Below, one piece after another: positions 1 through 12,390 of a DNA stretch of 64,000 nt. The translations under genes and the position numbers were made by a program. The first letter of the stretch is position 1. Every line of letters starts with the position of its first letter. The notes under the pieces were generated by a model. The model worked only from the letters and a program-made list of their open reading frames with translations. It made no database searches and had not been told where the DNA came from. This DNA comes from Physella acuta (lineage: Eukaryota > Mollusca > Gastropoda > Physidae), in assembly GCF_028476545.1 (NCBI RefSeq), contig NW_026731931.1, positions 587,001 to 651,000 of the forward strand. Reading direction: 5' to 3'.

Positions 1-533
1 TTCTTTTCCATTAACTGTTAAATACGAGATACATGCCCGTTTGAGAGAGAAATGCAACGGGCGCTAGGTTGATAGTGTTGTCGTTTTCTCAAAACCAAAA
101 CCGAAATCACCACCTCAACTTCAAATTTAACCGGAGAGAAAAAAAGTTATTGAAAACGGATTTTTAAGCTTGATCACCACGTAGTTACTGCACACTGATA
201 CTACATATAGTCGTAGTCATACTCTTAAACCTAGCAACTTAGCTTAACATGACAAAAGTAGCTGTTAGAGATTCTTTTAGGCGACTCACGTCTACCGTTC
301 CCTTCAACGAAATAGAAGTTATATAGAAAACATACTTTTACCTGTGTTGGTCTATTGACCAGAAAATGTAGTCAGCCCCACCCCTAAAATTTAAATTACC
401 TCCCACACCGCGAAGGCAAAAGTCTGAATTAAACACTGGTCGCATTTGTAGATTATACATACTAAAAGTAGACCCTACTTCTATAATCTAGACCCGTTTC
501 CTACTTTTAGCCGCTAAATCTCAATCATGCAGA
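1..533. other. gene-free AT-rich stretch
   Basis: No coding frame, splice-bounded exon or RNA gene is visible. A short piece around 284-352 resembles the middle of the small hAT-like MITE family at 534-765 and 12391-12570, so it is probably a relic of it. Confidence 0.5.
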
Positions 534-765
534 TAGTGTTTCTTTCAGACTTATTTTTCCGTGGAAAGGGAGGGAACTTTACATTTAGGGGAGGGGGGAA
601 GGGTTGGACGGGCGGTAAATGGGGGCTGACACTGATAAAAGTAAACATTTTCTATATAAATTGTATTTCGTTCGTGGGAGTGGGGGAGGGGCAGGGCAGT
701 AGGTGTTCTTCGGCAGGGGTGAGGAAAGGGGGGGGGGGGGTGGTGCTACCAAAAGAGATGCCTGC
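534..765. mobile_element. small hAT-like MITE (CAGTGTTTCTTCC family), decayed
   Basis: The left edge reads AGTGTTTCTTTCAG and the interior has long G runs around a core ending in an AT-rich ATATAAATTG stretch. The right edge has AGAGATGCCTG. The same layout is seen in the better preserved copy at 40243-40466, which has an 8 bp target duplication. No target duplication is clear here. The open frames across it come from G- and C-runs and are not genes. Confidence 0.5.
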
Positions 766-1455
766 ACACAGACACTTAAATAAGTTAGGTGGTAATGTTA
801 GTGTTTTTATTACCAAGTATCAATGTCATCGTTAATATTGTGTATTTTTGGACAGTGGCTTTTTAATTGTATGTTTACTCTAGAATCAGTGACGTCGTTA
901 TATTGTGTGTGCTTTTCCGTCTTTAGAATATTTCCTTTATGTTCCATGTGACGTCACGTTTCCTTTTCCGTTTGAGTGTGGAAGTTATTACTTTGCTTGG
1001 GTTTTATCTCTATTGTTTTTAAAGGACACAGACAGAGTGACAGAAAGGCAGAGTGACACACCAATAGCGTAACTATTATTATAGATGCTAGTCCTGTTAC
1101 TCGATTCTCAAATTTTGCTTATATGTCTGATCAAAGTTTAGCACACTTGACGGCTCGTATCTAAATAATCTCGTATGTAGATGTACCACATTATTTTGTA
1201 GTTGTGTAAAGACGATATAAAAGCTTACCCAAGGAACAGTGTTTTATAATCTTATTGTAGATGAAACTGTAGCATGCCTTGTTAGAGTTCGCACAATGAT
1301 GAGCGCAGGACAAAAGGCTAGCTGTGTCAAACTCTACATTTAGTAGTAGTGGGGTCAGGTTTTCGTCATCAACAGACTTATACTGTGTTTCCCTAATCTG
1401 GGCTGAAATTATAATTTTATAAAAATTATTTCTGAAAATAATGTGTATATATATA
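766..1455. other. gene-free stretch
   Basis: AT-rich sequence with no recognisable gene. It includes short GACAGA-type low-complexity sequence near 1025-1060. Confidence 0.4.
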
Positions 1456-1613
1456 CTAGCTGCATCCCGTGCTCCGCCACAGTAAATCTTTTTTAAATGT
1501 GCCAACTTGGGAACAGAACAAAACTAAACACAAATAAACGAACGCAAAAAAAAAAACACAAACGAAAAAACAAACACAACACTCATAACATAAACACAAT
1601 TTAAATGCAATCA

Positions 1614-2016
1614 AGGGGTCGGCCTGGTCGAGTCGGTAAAGCTCATGGTTGCTAAACCGAAAAGTCTCGAGTTCGAACCCTCGGGCAGATGAGGCTCGTT
1701 AGCTGGGGACAGCCACTCTTCTAGGAGAAACAACTCCAAAATTAAACAACTGCTGCCTTGTAGTTTGTTCTTGGTTGGACAAAGGCTATGGAAGCAAATC
1801 CAAAAAGAAAAGCAGGCTGAAATCGGAGTCAACGGCCTCAATGGCGCATAACCAGTTGACACGTAACGCTTAATTGTGTTGGAGGCGTGGTCGAGTCGGC
1901 AAAAAAAAGCTCATGGTTGATAATTCGAACAAAGTCTCGAGTTCAAACCCACTGGCAGATAAATCTCGATACCCCTTCAACACTAATAATTAAGAACGAA
2001 GAAGAAGAAGAAGAAG
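1614..2016 (+). mobile_element. dimeric tRNA-derived SINE, full length, with target duplication
   Basis: Two tRNA-like heads are visible. Head 1 has A box TGGTCGAGTCGG (1625-1636) and B box GAGTTCGAACCC (1669-1680). Head 2 repeats the A box at 1888-1899 and has B box GAGTTCAAACCC at 1939-1950. The heads flank about 190 bp of unrelated body, and the element ends in a (GAA)n tail. An 11 bp direct repeat AAATGCAATCA sits on both sides (1603-1613 and 2017-2027). The related Helitrons near 44250 and 52885 preserve the uninterrupted target. The A box resembles Leu/Ser-type tRNAs, but the parent tRNA is not certain. Confidence 0.88.
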
Positions 2017-2115
2017 AAATGCAATCATAAAGGCATATTGCTCACAGTCTAGCCCGTAGCGCCAAATCGCGCCCTTTCCGAGCGTACGTGTCTGACACAG
2101 TGAATGACTATAAAA

Positions 2116-2413
2116 CAGAGGCGTAGCGACCCTTTCCGGCGCCCGGGGCAAACTTTCGATTTGACCCCCCCTCAAACTTACGATTTGCACCCCCTCCCTT
2201 CAAAATTTCAATTTCCACCCCACCCCCTTAAACTTTCGATTTGCCCCCCCCCCCCCCCCAGACTTTCGATTTGCACCACTATTGTTTTGAAATTCCCCCC
2301 GCCCTAAAACTTTCGATTTCCACCCCCCCTCGAAAAATTTTTCCAACCGACTTTGGCGCCCCCTAAGGTCGGCACCCGGGGACATATGCCCCCCCCCCTT
2401 CGCTACGTCTCTC
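2116..2413. mobile_element. hAT-like MITE (CAGAGGCGTAGCG family) inside Helitron A
   Basis: The terminal repeats are CAGAGGCGTAGCGACC at the left and CGCTACGTCTCTC at the right. They are flanked by the 8 bp direct repeat CTATAAAA (2108-2115 and 2414-2421). The interior is made of C-rich AAACTTTCGATTT units. An 8 bp duplication and CAG...CTG-type ends fit hAT superfamily non-autonomous elements. Confidence 0.8.
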
Positions 2414-2421
2414 CTATAAAA

Positions 2422-3180
2422 CCCCCCGCTTGTCCGCAAACCGAAAGATAGAATAATAATAAATAATATACAATAAATAATAGGCAATATTTAAAATATC
2501 CGTGTTTTACCTACCATATATCACTTTACCAATTCACGCATTTTTTTCCCCAGTACTTTAAATTTTTAAAATTTACAATAGAGTTTCATAACTAAAACCA
2601 TTGCGCACCATCCACCCAATGAACGTGATGACGCGCCTATAATATTGCGGAATAGTTAATTAAAAATTGTAAGTAGTAAACAGTAAATTCAGTGAATGAA
2701 ATAAATAAACGATAGCCTTTTATCAATCAATACTAATAATAATATTCCAACAATAATGTACTCTTACACATCTGCATAATTTGCATTCACATTTTGCAAA
2801 TTATATTATTCCAACAATTATTCCGTCTTGCAGATTTTGCATTCGCATTTTTAGCGTGAGTTCAATTTATTTTTAAATTACCTCCCTAGGCAGAATTACT
2901 AAACAGTTTAATTAGATTTTTCTACCCTACTGTTATTATGTTATTAAAATGTATCCATTTTTTCTAAGTATATAAACGAAAATGATATTTGACATTAATC
3001 TTTCTAATTTGTTTTAGCAGTGTGCGTGTATTTAAAATTTTCTCGACGTTATGCAAAAGAGAAAAAGCAGTGGCATTTATAAAATAACCTTATGCCGTTA
3101 TATAAACAAACCCTACTATATTACTTACAATAAGACATTGCGGTGCACTGAAAAGCACAGCATGGTGCGCTGTTTACTTT
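2422..3180 (-). other. Helitron A body, no coding capacity
   Basis: AT-rich sequence shared with the Helitron copies around 43.2-43.9, 51.9-52.6 and 53.1-53.8 kb. No frame with a recognisable domain exists. Confidence 0.6.
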
Positions 3181-3243
3181 TATAGTTCCAAAATCTATAG
3201 CGATGACGGAAAGAAGGACTGACACACTACTTGCCCGCTTATA

Positions 3244-3284
3244 TTATATATATATATATATATATATCTATATATATATATATA

Positions 3285-3341
<57 letters not shown>

Positions 3342-3354
3342 GATATATATATAT

Positions 3355-3389
<35 letters not shown>
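3244..3389. repeat. (TA)n microsatellite
   Basis: Nearly pure TA dinucleotides between the decayed 5' end of Helitron A and the 5' end of the next Helitron. Confidence 0.95.
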
Positions 3390-3392
<3 letters not shown>

Positions 3393-3594
3393 TCTATCTA
3401 TCTATCTATCTATCTATATATATATATAAAGCAATGTATGTATGTGTGTCTGTGTGTGTCTTTTATGCATTACTACACCTCTTATCACATCGCCATTAAA
3501 CTTTGGGAGGTTGTTGAGAATATTCCTGGGGAGGTTTCTTCGAAAAAAAATTTCAAATTCGCAGGGGTGGCGCCCCAGCAGGGGCGCAATTTGT

Positions 3595-4260
3595 TTTTTC
3601 TCTATATACGGTATATAAAAAAAAGTCAATTTTGGTTTGACAGCGTTCACCCGATCGCCATCAAACTTTGGTGCGTTCATTAGAACACTCTGGGGAATGG
3701 TTCTATAAAAAATCATTTTTAATTTCACAAGGGCGGCGCCTCGGTAGGTTGCGCTTTTTCTCTATGTACGGTATATAAAAATAATAAAAGTGAATTCCAG
3801 TGACACCGTTCATCCGATAGGCAAGAAACCGTGAGAAGTGCATTATAAAACTCTAGGGAAGGGTTTTGTAAAAAATCATTTTTAATTTCGCAAGGGCGGC
3901 GCCACGAAAGGGTGCGATTTTTCTCTATGTACGGTAAATAAAAATAAAAGTCGATTTTGGTTTGACATCATTCATCCGATCGACATCAAACTTTTGAATT
4001 CACTAGAACACTCTGGGGAAGGGATTCTGTAAATAAAATCATTTTTAATTTCGCAAGGGCGGCGCCACGGGAGGGTGCGATTTTTCTCTATGTACGGTAT
4101 ATTTAAAGAAAAGTCAGATTTGGTTCGACAGCTATCATCCGAGTATCATAAAACTTTGGGGAGTTGATGAGAATACTCCCAAGAAGTTTTCTGTGAACAA
4201 AATAATGAAAATATGATATCGGTGGCGCCTGCGAGGGTGCGATTTTCGTCAATACAAAAT
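3595..4260 (+). repeat. internal ~163 bp tandem array of Helitron family 1
   Basis: Blocks of the form CTCTATGTACGGTATAT...AAAACTTTGGGGAGTT...GGGCGGCGCCACGGGAGGGTGCG repeat about every 163 bp. The unit length is not a multiple of three, so open frames through it are by-products. Confidence 0.75.
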
Positions 4261-4824
4261 TTGGCGCGCCATATATTGCACGACCCGAAGCACCCCGGGC
4301 TCCCCTGCGAACACTATGGCGCCTACGTTAATTAAAAAAAGGCTATACGCTAAAGACACGATGGGCAAGAATAATCATTGACTATATCGAACCAGGCGCT
4401 TCCGCTGGCGCCACTGTAGGGATCAATTTGGCGCCCTGGGCTCTCCTGTGAGCGCAATTGCACCTACGTTTGTTCTAAACAGTGCGGTAGACAATTAATA
4501 AGATGGGCCGTTAGAGTCGCTCAATAAATTGAATCAGACGTGTCAGCCGGCGCCCTGGTAGGGTGCGATCCGGCTGTAAACAAAAAAATTACTTTCGGAC
4601 CCCAAAGGATTATGCTGGCGGCTGAGGGTCCTGTAATAGGTTTTTTTAATAATCAGGAAAATTAACCAAGTTTACATTATAAACACTAGGTTGTTTAGTT
4701 TTGTCCGTAAAAAAATTAAACAATTCCAAAGCCTACAGTTCTCAAAATAATAAAACTCTTTCCGTAAAAAGATACGTTTAGAAGGACAAATCAAATAAAA
4801 AATAAAAGTCATACTTCTAAAAAT

Positions 4825-5780
4825 AACTTTGTTAAGCGAGGAAATCCTTCTGTACAGTTTCGTCACTTTGCGAATAATGCATTTAAAATCTATTTTTAAA
4901 CGATCCAATCATAAATTGAGATCAAGCTTCTAATAATACACCATTAGTATCGCTAACAAATTGCATCACCCACACTGATGTTTATAACACGTCAATTTTT
5001 TTTTCTACGTGTTAAAAATCCTGTTGATTTGTGTCACTTAAGCGATAGGCTACAGGCATTCGTAAACAAATGCTTACGAAATATACTTAAAATAAGATGG
5101 CCAGACAAAATATCAAACAAACACCTGTGGCAATTTCTAAAGCAACAGCCAATAGAGGCAGATATCAAGGCCCGTAAATGGGGATAGATCGGATCCACAT
5201 TAAGAAGAGAAAAAGAAAACATTGCAAAACATGCTATGGACTGGAATCCCCAGGGAAAAAAGAGGGTGGGTGGGCCAAAGAAGACATGGAGAAGAACGGT
5301 TGAAGAAGAGTCGAAAACAGCTGGGCTCACATGGGCACAGATTAAGGGAGCAGCCCAAATCCGAATCCGCTGGAAATGTGTGGTTGCAGCCCTTAGCTCC
5401 ACAGGGGCCACAAAGGAAAGATGAAGCGATCGACACAATCTGCTATTTGACGCTCTGGGTTATTCTGTGAGCATTATGGCGTAACTTTGTTAAGCGAGGA
5501 AATCCTTCTGTACAGTTTCGTCACTTTGCGAATGATGCAATTAGCATTTATTTTAAAACGATCCAATCATAAATTGAGATCGAGCTTCTAATAATACACC
5601 ATTAGTATCGCTAACAAATTGCATCACCCACACTGATGTTTATAACACGTCAAGTTATCTTTTTTTTCTACGTGTTTAAAATCCTGTTGATTTGTGTCAC
5701 TTAAGCGATCGCCGCAATCTTCATCATTGTTTCCGGATGCTATTTGGCACTCTGGGTTATTCTGTGAACACTATGGCGCC
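4825..5780 (+). repeat. direct duplication inside the Helitron, one unit interrupted by a LINE tail
   Basis: The sequence from AACTTTGTTAAGCGAGG to the GGTTATTCTGTGAGCATTATGGCG-like block appears twice. The first unit is 4825-5046 plus 5424-5476 and the second is about 5477-5780. The first unit is split by the LINE fragment at 5047-5423. The single-unit arrangement occurs in the related element near 27770-28100. Confidence 0.75.
5047..5423 (+). mobile_element. RTE-type LINE 3' tail, 5' truncated
   Basis: Translated pieces match the C-terminus of RTE-clade endonuclease/reverse transcriptase proteins: LQAFVNKCLRNILKIRWPDK, then DWNPQGKKRVGGPKKTWRR and LTWAQIKGAAQ. The pieces lie in more than one frame, so it is dead. 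It ends at the stop codon with ATGA, as RTE elements do. It is flanked by the direct repeat AAGCGAT (5040-5046 and 5424-5430), a probable target duplication. Confidence 0.82.
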
Positions 5781-6133
5781 TATGTTAATTGTAGCCATGG
5801 GCCGTACCCGACGCCTCTGCGTTAGTGTAATCAGCGGCTCCCGAGAGCGTCCCTCTACACATGGGCGGTCACCGAAGTGTGTTCTACCTTATTATTTTGG
5901 TGAGTGATTAACGTAAGGTTTTCATGCGCTAGTGTTGGTAGTGTAGGTAAACCCGTGTCAATATATTTATGATCCAAGCACAGGCATTGTTTAAATTTAA
6001 ATAACACAGTTTTAGAAAACAAGGTCACGCGTCTAAGAACATATGATTGGTAATGCATTGGTGATATCCTTCTAATATATTTTGTCAGACTTTCTTCCAT
6101 CCTCGCGGCAACGCGCGGGGGACGTCTACGCTA

Positions 6134-6522
<389 letters not shown>

Positions 6523-9440
6523 CTAACCTTGAGCGGCTAAACCTATTGCCAGTAATATGACAATGATCCACATATTTAAGAAAAAATATGGCGAACTGTT
6601 AACGTATTCAAATAAGGTTAATAAAAATGAAGATCTTTGTTCTTGTAATAAATTCTAAAATTTAAAAAAAATTAAAATTTTAGTTACATATTTTAGTAAA
6701 ATATCAGAAGTAATTATAGTTAGTTAAATGCAATAATAATAATAATATAATATTTTGTTAGATAAATATGATGGCTCATATTTGCTGGTAATTTAGATAT
6801 AAAATAGCTAATTAATGAACAGTATCTCACTCGTTCGGATGAGTTAGAGGATTTCTTTTAAGTTTATTAATTCATAAGCCAAGGTAGTTGAACATTGTAA
6901 ACTCTACTTAATTTATATTTCAAAATCGATAATCTATCATAATTGATCAAAATATTATATAATGAATACTTTTTGTCAATAAGACTGCATATGAATTAAA
7001 AATATAGGCTATGTTTTATTTCGTTAATAGTTACTAAATTTATAATTTGAACTCCATCATTGTTGAATTGTAAGCAATTGATTTCTAGTAAACTTTTATT
7101 TTATGCATGTGTAAACGTCTACTGCCTTCTTACGTTGGAGTTATTAAATCGTCGATTAAAATACGTCATATTTTTAAACTGCCAATAAGATACTTTTCGA
7201 CATGTGTTTCTTTATTTATTATAGTCTATATATTACAAATTTCTTAATTTAATTTAAAAGACTGAACTTTTTGATAGCTACAAAGATTGTATAGGCCTAC
7301 CTGTTTGCTGCTCTTCATAATACAGCGCTCTGATGTGAGTAAAGGTTCTGTTATGTACCTGAACTTATAGTCGTCGCGAGATCAATAATTACACGAACAA
7401 ACACGACAGTCTAGTGGGTGTATACAAAGCTGGCGACGCACCACTCGGCGCAAATAAAAATAAATGTTCAACTCAGAATGTCTTCCAGGTATCTCTTCGG
7501 GGTGTCGGGTGGGGGCGAACCGAAGAAAGTCTACCGCCCCCAGCCCCTCGAACGAGATGGAATTTATATAAAAAACATACTTTTACCTACTATTATAAAA
7601 TGAAAGTTTTTTTAACATATAGTTTTTTCAAATGTTTTGATTCACTGTGAATTATAGAAATATTTAAAATGTGAGCCTATAAAAAATCTAAAAGCAATAA
7701 CAAAAAAAAAGTTTTTATAATAAAAAAATAAATAAAAAATAAACAAAAAAATAAAATAATAAATATATACATAGATATTATGTTTATGTTTATGATGGAC
7801 AAAAAATATTGAAAACTCCTTATCCACATGAGACGACACCCCCCCCCCCTCTCCCCCCCTCGCTGAACATGCCTCTCCGACAGCATTTAATGCAATTGAG
7901 ACTTTTTTAAGTTGGTTATTGAGTTTAATTTACCTGACCAATAGCGCACCATAATAATACCGAAGTGCAAAATTCACAATGGACACCAGCGAGAAAAGTC
8001 TCAAAGGTATTTGAGAGGTGTATAAATTCATTTAAAAATCATGCACAGCGTAGTTACAATTAATATGGTTATAAAATCCTGTCTGTCTGGTTTTTTCGGA
8101 CTTTACTAAAGATTGGACGTATTTGATGTTTTTAATATTTTCGGTAACTAAATAAAAAAAAAAAAAAGCAAAAACAATTTGGTTTTCACGTGTAATGGCG
8201 ACATAAACAATGGCATCCTGCTATTGGATAGGCCGCCATTGATTTTATTGTACACATTGTAAGCTAAAAATAGAAAACTAGGTCATGGGGTTTTAAATTT
8301 GCATTGTTTTTTAAAAACTTGATCTGCAAAGTTTTGTAAACAAATAGTTATCGATCACTAAGTTACTGTACAGCCAATCAATATTTGTCTTACGAAAGTG
8401 AAACATCCGGTCTTAACTTAGGCTTGATGAAAATAAATAGAAATGTAGCCTTAAACTCAACAAGTTATTTTCAAGTTCTCTGGATTTGCAACTTTTATAG
8501 CATTTATTCTAAAAATATAAAATTTCTAAATTAATTTTAGGCTTAAGTTTTTATTATTATTTTTTTTTTACAGTCTAAATCTAAAAAGCACGTTTTTATT
8601 CCATGTCAACAACATTATGGAAGGAATCTCGTCAACTCGCTCGCCTCCATTAGCAAAAATATGGCTTGAAGCAAACGGATATAATTTAAAATTTTGATTC
8701 ATATAATCAGAACACAAAACAAGTACTAATATATTGTTTTAATTCTCAAAACGAACTAAACGACGCATGCTTTCTAGCCGATAACGTTATGCCGATAGTC
8801 ATTTTAAAAAATACAATCCACGTACAACAGCCGGATTTACACTCCTCCGTTTATGAGCAAGACACAATGCAGGACCCGCACTTAGCTCCAGCAAAAAATG
8901 AACATTTATTACTGCAGACAAGAGACGTGCGCAAGGGAGGGGTGAGCAATGGGTGCGGTTGTGCCAAGAGACATTTCCTGGATTGTGAGTTTTTTATATA
9001 CATATTTCGTTTACAATATATGTTTGAATGTGTTTGTTATTGTTTATTTCTTTGTTTGTAGTTTGTTTTTTGGAAAATCTTTCAAATGAATTTTGATTCA
9101 CATTTTCCTATACATTTGTCTCCGATGGCAACGAGAGATTAGTCATTAAAATTTAGATACGTAAATAAAAGTAAAATAAATTTTACTTGAGAATTTAATT
9201 AGACTCTGGAAATAGTTTAAACTCTGGAAAGAGTTTAATTAGACTCTGGGACGTTCTGCGTCTCCTGCATGGGACCCCAACTATTGACTTCCGGTTAGGC
9301 AGTCGAACGCCGACTCTTAGCCTTTTTTTTTAAAATAAACGCTTACTAAATTCAATAGTAAAGGGGAGATAAGCAGATTAAACATGGGCGATCGTTCTTT
9401 CAATTATGCTCTAGCCATTCTTCTAATCTGCTCTTATTAA
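6523..9440. other. gene-free AT-rich stretch with MITE relics
   Basis: No gene is recognised. A decayed piece of the CAGTGTTTCTTCC-type MITE lies near 7480-7600, where the GAACGAGATGGAATTTATAT core is shared with 12410-12440. A C-rich piece lies at 7840-7880. A 90-codon frame at 8789-9061 has no recognisable domain. A short imperfect tandem of a TTTAATTAGACTCTGG motif lies at about 9195-9250. Confidence 0.4.
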
Positions 9441-9899
9441 TCTATATATATAATTCTCTTCTAGGAGACGCTAGAAAACAAGCTGTAAGCGCGCCTTGCA
9501 GTCCCCTCTCTTCTTCACATGGCATAAATCAACCTCCCCCACCCCCACATGGTCTGGTGAGCTGTGGTTCACGCTAAATGTTTATAAACATAGAGTCGGG
9601 TTTAGTGACTCCTATTAGGGGCAGATAATTTAGTTTGAAACTATTTTAAACTTAGGGGAGGTAATTAAGAGGAGGCTGCTTTCACGGGGGAGGGGGGGTA
9701 TGGTAGGGGTTGGGGGAAATGAGGGTGGGCGGGGTGTTATCGTCCTTAACGACCAACTGATAGTATTTCATAGTATTTGATAGCAAATATTTTCAGTGGC
9801 AGCATTGGTACTGTTGAATTCACAAATTATGAATTACTGAAAAGTAGAAATTAAAACAACTAAATAGCGGCGTATGATACGCCGCGGGTCGGCTCGTAT
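9441..9899 (+). mobile_element. Helitron-like element, family 3, copy 1
   Basis: Starts TCTATATATATAATTCTC after an A. Ends with the palindrome GCGGCGTATGATACGCCGC (3' hairpin) followed by GGGTCGGCTCGTA and a T. The same start, body (AGACGCTAGAAAACAAGCTG) and end recur at 38213-38569. The 5' TC, the subterminal hairpin and the A|T target fit a Helitron-like element, but the terminal CTRR is not canonical. Confidence 0.6.
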
Positions 9900-11335
9900 A
9901 TAATAATAAATATATCTAGTCACAAACAGCACTGTAGACGCCCACATGCACTTTGAAATAAATAAATAAAAAGATTCATTTAATCAATCTTCGTTTTCAT
10001 ATCGGCGTTAAATAGATTGGCAAATTATATCTTCTGTTGTGCGTGTGAGAAGATAATAGTTGCCACCTGATGTAAATCAATATGTTGATCTCACTAAAAT
10101 CCGATCGTGTGTTCTCGGGTGGATGTCTTCATGTTTCACCCAAAGAGCAAAATACAGGATATATCGATTGAAATATTGTTAGTGAATTTTTTGTGTTTAG
10201 ACTAACTTTAGACATAGCTTCTATATTGTTAGTTATAAAGTACGCTAAAAAATTTAAAAACGAATTTGAAATGCTAAATGAAATTTTAAAATATAATAAT
10301 TCATGGCACTGTTACAAACGTAATTCCCATAAAGGTAAAGGTAATTTATTATACTTGCAAAATTATCTATGTTGTTATAATAGTAATAGTAGTAGTGGTA
10401 TCGGCAGTTGAAAAATGCAATGAAGGATGGTTACATTTCAACTGATTTTAGCCAGAACGATAAATAAGCATGTTTAATAAGCCTTAAAATACGTTATCTT
10501 TATAGCGTGCATAGGTAGCGACCATTTCTAGTGCCCGGGGCGAACTATCAATTTTACGCTCTACTCTAATGCACATATATTATATGCCATATCGAAAATA
10601 TACACCCCAAAAGTTGAACAGATTGGTTGCGCTTTTAACAGTCATTATCCCTAAACAGTTTTTATGTTAGTGTTACGCAATTGACGTAGAAAAAATGTAA
10701 ATCAACTTGTAAAGCTTTGTAGCCGTATATATTTTTTTAACTTTCACCATGTATAATTAAATTTTTGAGCTTAAAATGAGCTTTTTAATTAATTTTCTAA
10801 CACATTTGTGCCCCCTCAAGCTCTGCACCCGGGGAGACCACCCCAAATGCCCTACCCTAACAACGCCACTGATTGCGTAGTGTGCGTCTGTGGTTTAGTC
10901 TCTTGCTCTTTGATTAAGGTTAACTGCAAATATTTTTGCCTTTAGCTGCATTGATTTTTCTGTCGTTGCTGTAGTATATATTGCCTGTAGACCGATCTCC
11001 AGCCAGTACAAACTACTTGAAATATATTTGATTGATTTTTTGTATTAAATACAATGGCGATCAAGAATAATAATACTAAATAAAACATTGATTTATCGTC
11101 ATGTGTTTTTCAGTTTCTTAAAAACTGAAGCCCAACAGCTGAATAAAATAGAATCAAATTATTAAGAACATTAGACAATGCAACATAAAAACTGCATTAA
11201 TCAAGTAATTTGTTTTGTTTATTTTAATTGCACTATGATTGTCTTTTTTATTATTGTTTTGTAAAGTATCGCATTTTTTGGCAGCGTAGTTTTATAGTAT
11301 AAGTAGTAGTGTAACATAATACGGTAACGTAGCGT
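9900..11335. other. gene-free stretch with a MITE relic
   Basis: No coding gene is seen. At about 10510-10872 the edges TAGGTAGCGACC...GCCCGGGGC and CTGCACCCGGGGA resemble a decayed CAGAGGCGTAGCG-type MITE with unrelated AT-rich DNA in the middle. The 72-codon frame at 10193 is not recognisable. Confidence 0.4.
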
Positions 11336-11365
11336 CGTGTCGAGATGCTGCACTGCACTGCAATG

Positions 11366-11750
11366 TCACGTCACGCCACGCCACGTCACATCACGTCACG
11401 TCACGTCACGTCACGTCACGTCACGTCACGTCACGTCACGTCATGTCATGTCATGTCATGTCATGTCATGTCATGTCATGTCACGTCATGTCATGTCACG
11501 TCATGTCACGTCATGTCATGTCATGTCATGTCATGTCATGTCATGTCATGTCATGTCATGTCATGTCATGTCATGTCATGTCATGTCATGTCATGTCATG
11601 TCACGTCACGTCATGTCACGTCATGTCATGTCATGTCATGTCATGTCATGTCATGTCATGTCATGTCATGTCATGTCATGTCATGTCATGTCATGTCATG
11701 TCATGTCATGTCATGTCATGTCATGTCATGTCATGTCATGTCATGTCATG
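11366..11750 (+). repeat. TCACG/TCATG pentanucleotide satellite
   Basis: About 77 uninterrupted 5 bp units. The first 75 bp are TCACG-type with a few variants. From 11441 on nearly all are TCATG, with TCACG units scattered near 11481-11510 and 11601-11620. The long Met-Ser-Cys-His-Val frames read from it are repeat artefacts. Confidence 0.97.
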
Positions 11751-12390
11751 TGAAATTTTAAAAGTGGTTTGCTTAAAGTGTTTCTTTCATGCAAGTATTC
11801 TGTAGGGGCGAAGCCCCACCCTACGGAAGAACGTCTAAGCCACACCCACTCCCCTGAAAATAAATGACGTTATCGATACTCTATAATAAAAATACTGACA
11901 TTACCGCCTAATACATGTGTCTAATCTTAAAATTGGTTTGTTTGCAGAGTTTCTTTTATCCATCTGTTCTATTTCGATGAAAGGGGTGAGTAGGGTGGGT
12001 GGTGAGACGGAGCCCCCACCCCTTTCTCCAAAGTAAAATTACCGGAAAGAAACTCTAAATATCATGATTGAGATGAAGTGCGAGGTTAAGGGGTAAAACT
12101 ACGGCTGTGTTTAGTATCAATGTGCAGAAAATAAGTGTAGATCAAGCATCCGATTAAAATGCCGATTATGGAGAAACAACTGTTTTCACTGTCATTTTTC
12201 GTTTCTGCTTTAATTTGAAGTTATAGTGGTGATTTTGGTATTGGTGTAAGTTAAGAGAAAAGAAACATGATCAATCTAGCGCCTGTTGGATACTCTCCTC
12301 AACGGGGCAATTTATTTCGTATTTATAGATTATTCACATGAGATTCGGGCTCAAAAAATATATAAATAAATCGATTTAAAAACAAAAAAC
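11751..12390. other. gene-free stretch
   Basis: No gene is visible. Two G/C-rich palindrome-like pieces (GGGGCGAAGCCCC near 11804 and a GGAGCCCCCACCCC piece near 12008) look like repeat debris. Confidence 0.4.

Larger units (their letters stand above)
1456..3250 (-). mobile_element. non-autonomous Helitron, family 2, copy A
   Basis: Read on the minus strand, the element ends with a GTGG...CACGG-type hairpin, about ten bases of GATGCAG-type sequence, then CTAG followed by T. This is the Helitron 3' signature. Its 5' part (near 3180-3250) matches the other copies at 43102, 51803 and 53053, including the GTGTCAGTCC stretch, but the very 5' end has dissolved into the TA array. It encodes no RepHel protein. 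It carries a hAT-like MITE (2116-2413) shared with its relatives and a SINE (1614-2016) that the relatives lack. Confidence 0.75.

Noticed and set aside
1616-1690. A true tRNA gene
   Set aside because: Good A and B boxes, but it is the head of a SINE with body, second head, tail and target duplication. The cloverleaf is degenerate.
8789-9061. A 90-codon frame in gene-free DNA
   Set aside because: No recognisable domain, no splice-supported context and no paralog in the window.
11337-11805. Three overlapping 120-138 codon frames with Met-Ser-Cys-His-Val repeats
   Set aside because: A 5 bp repeat without stops is open in all three + frames, so openness is not evidence of coding.
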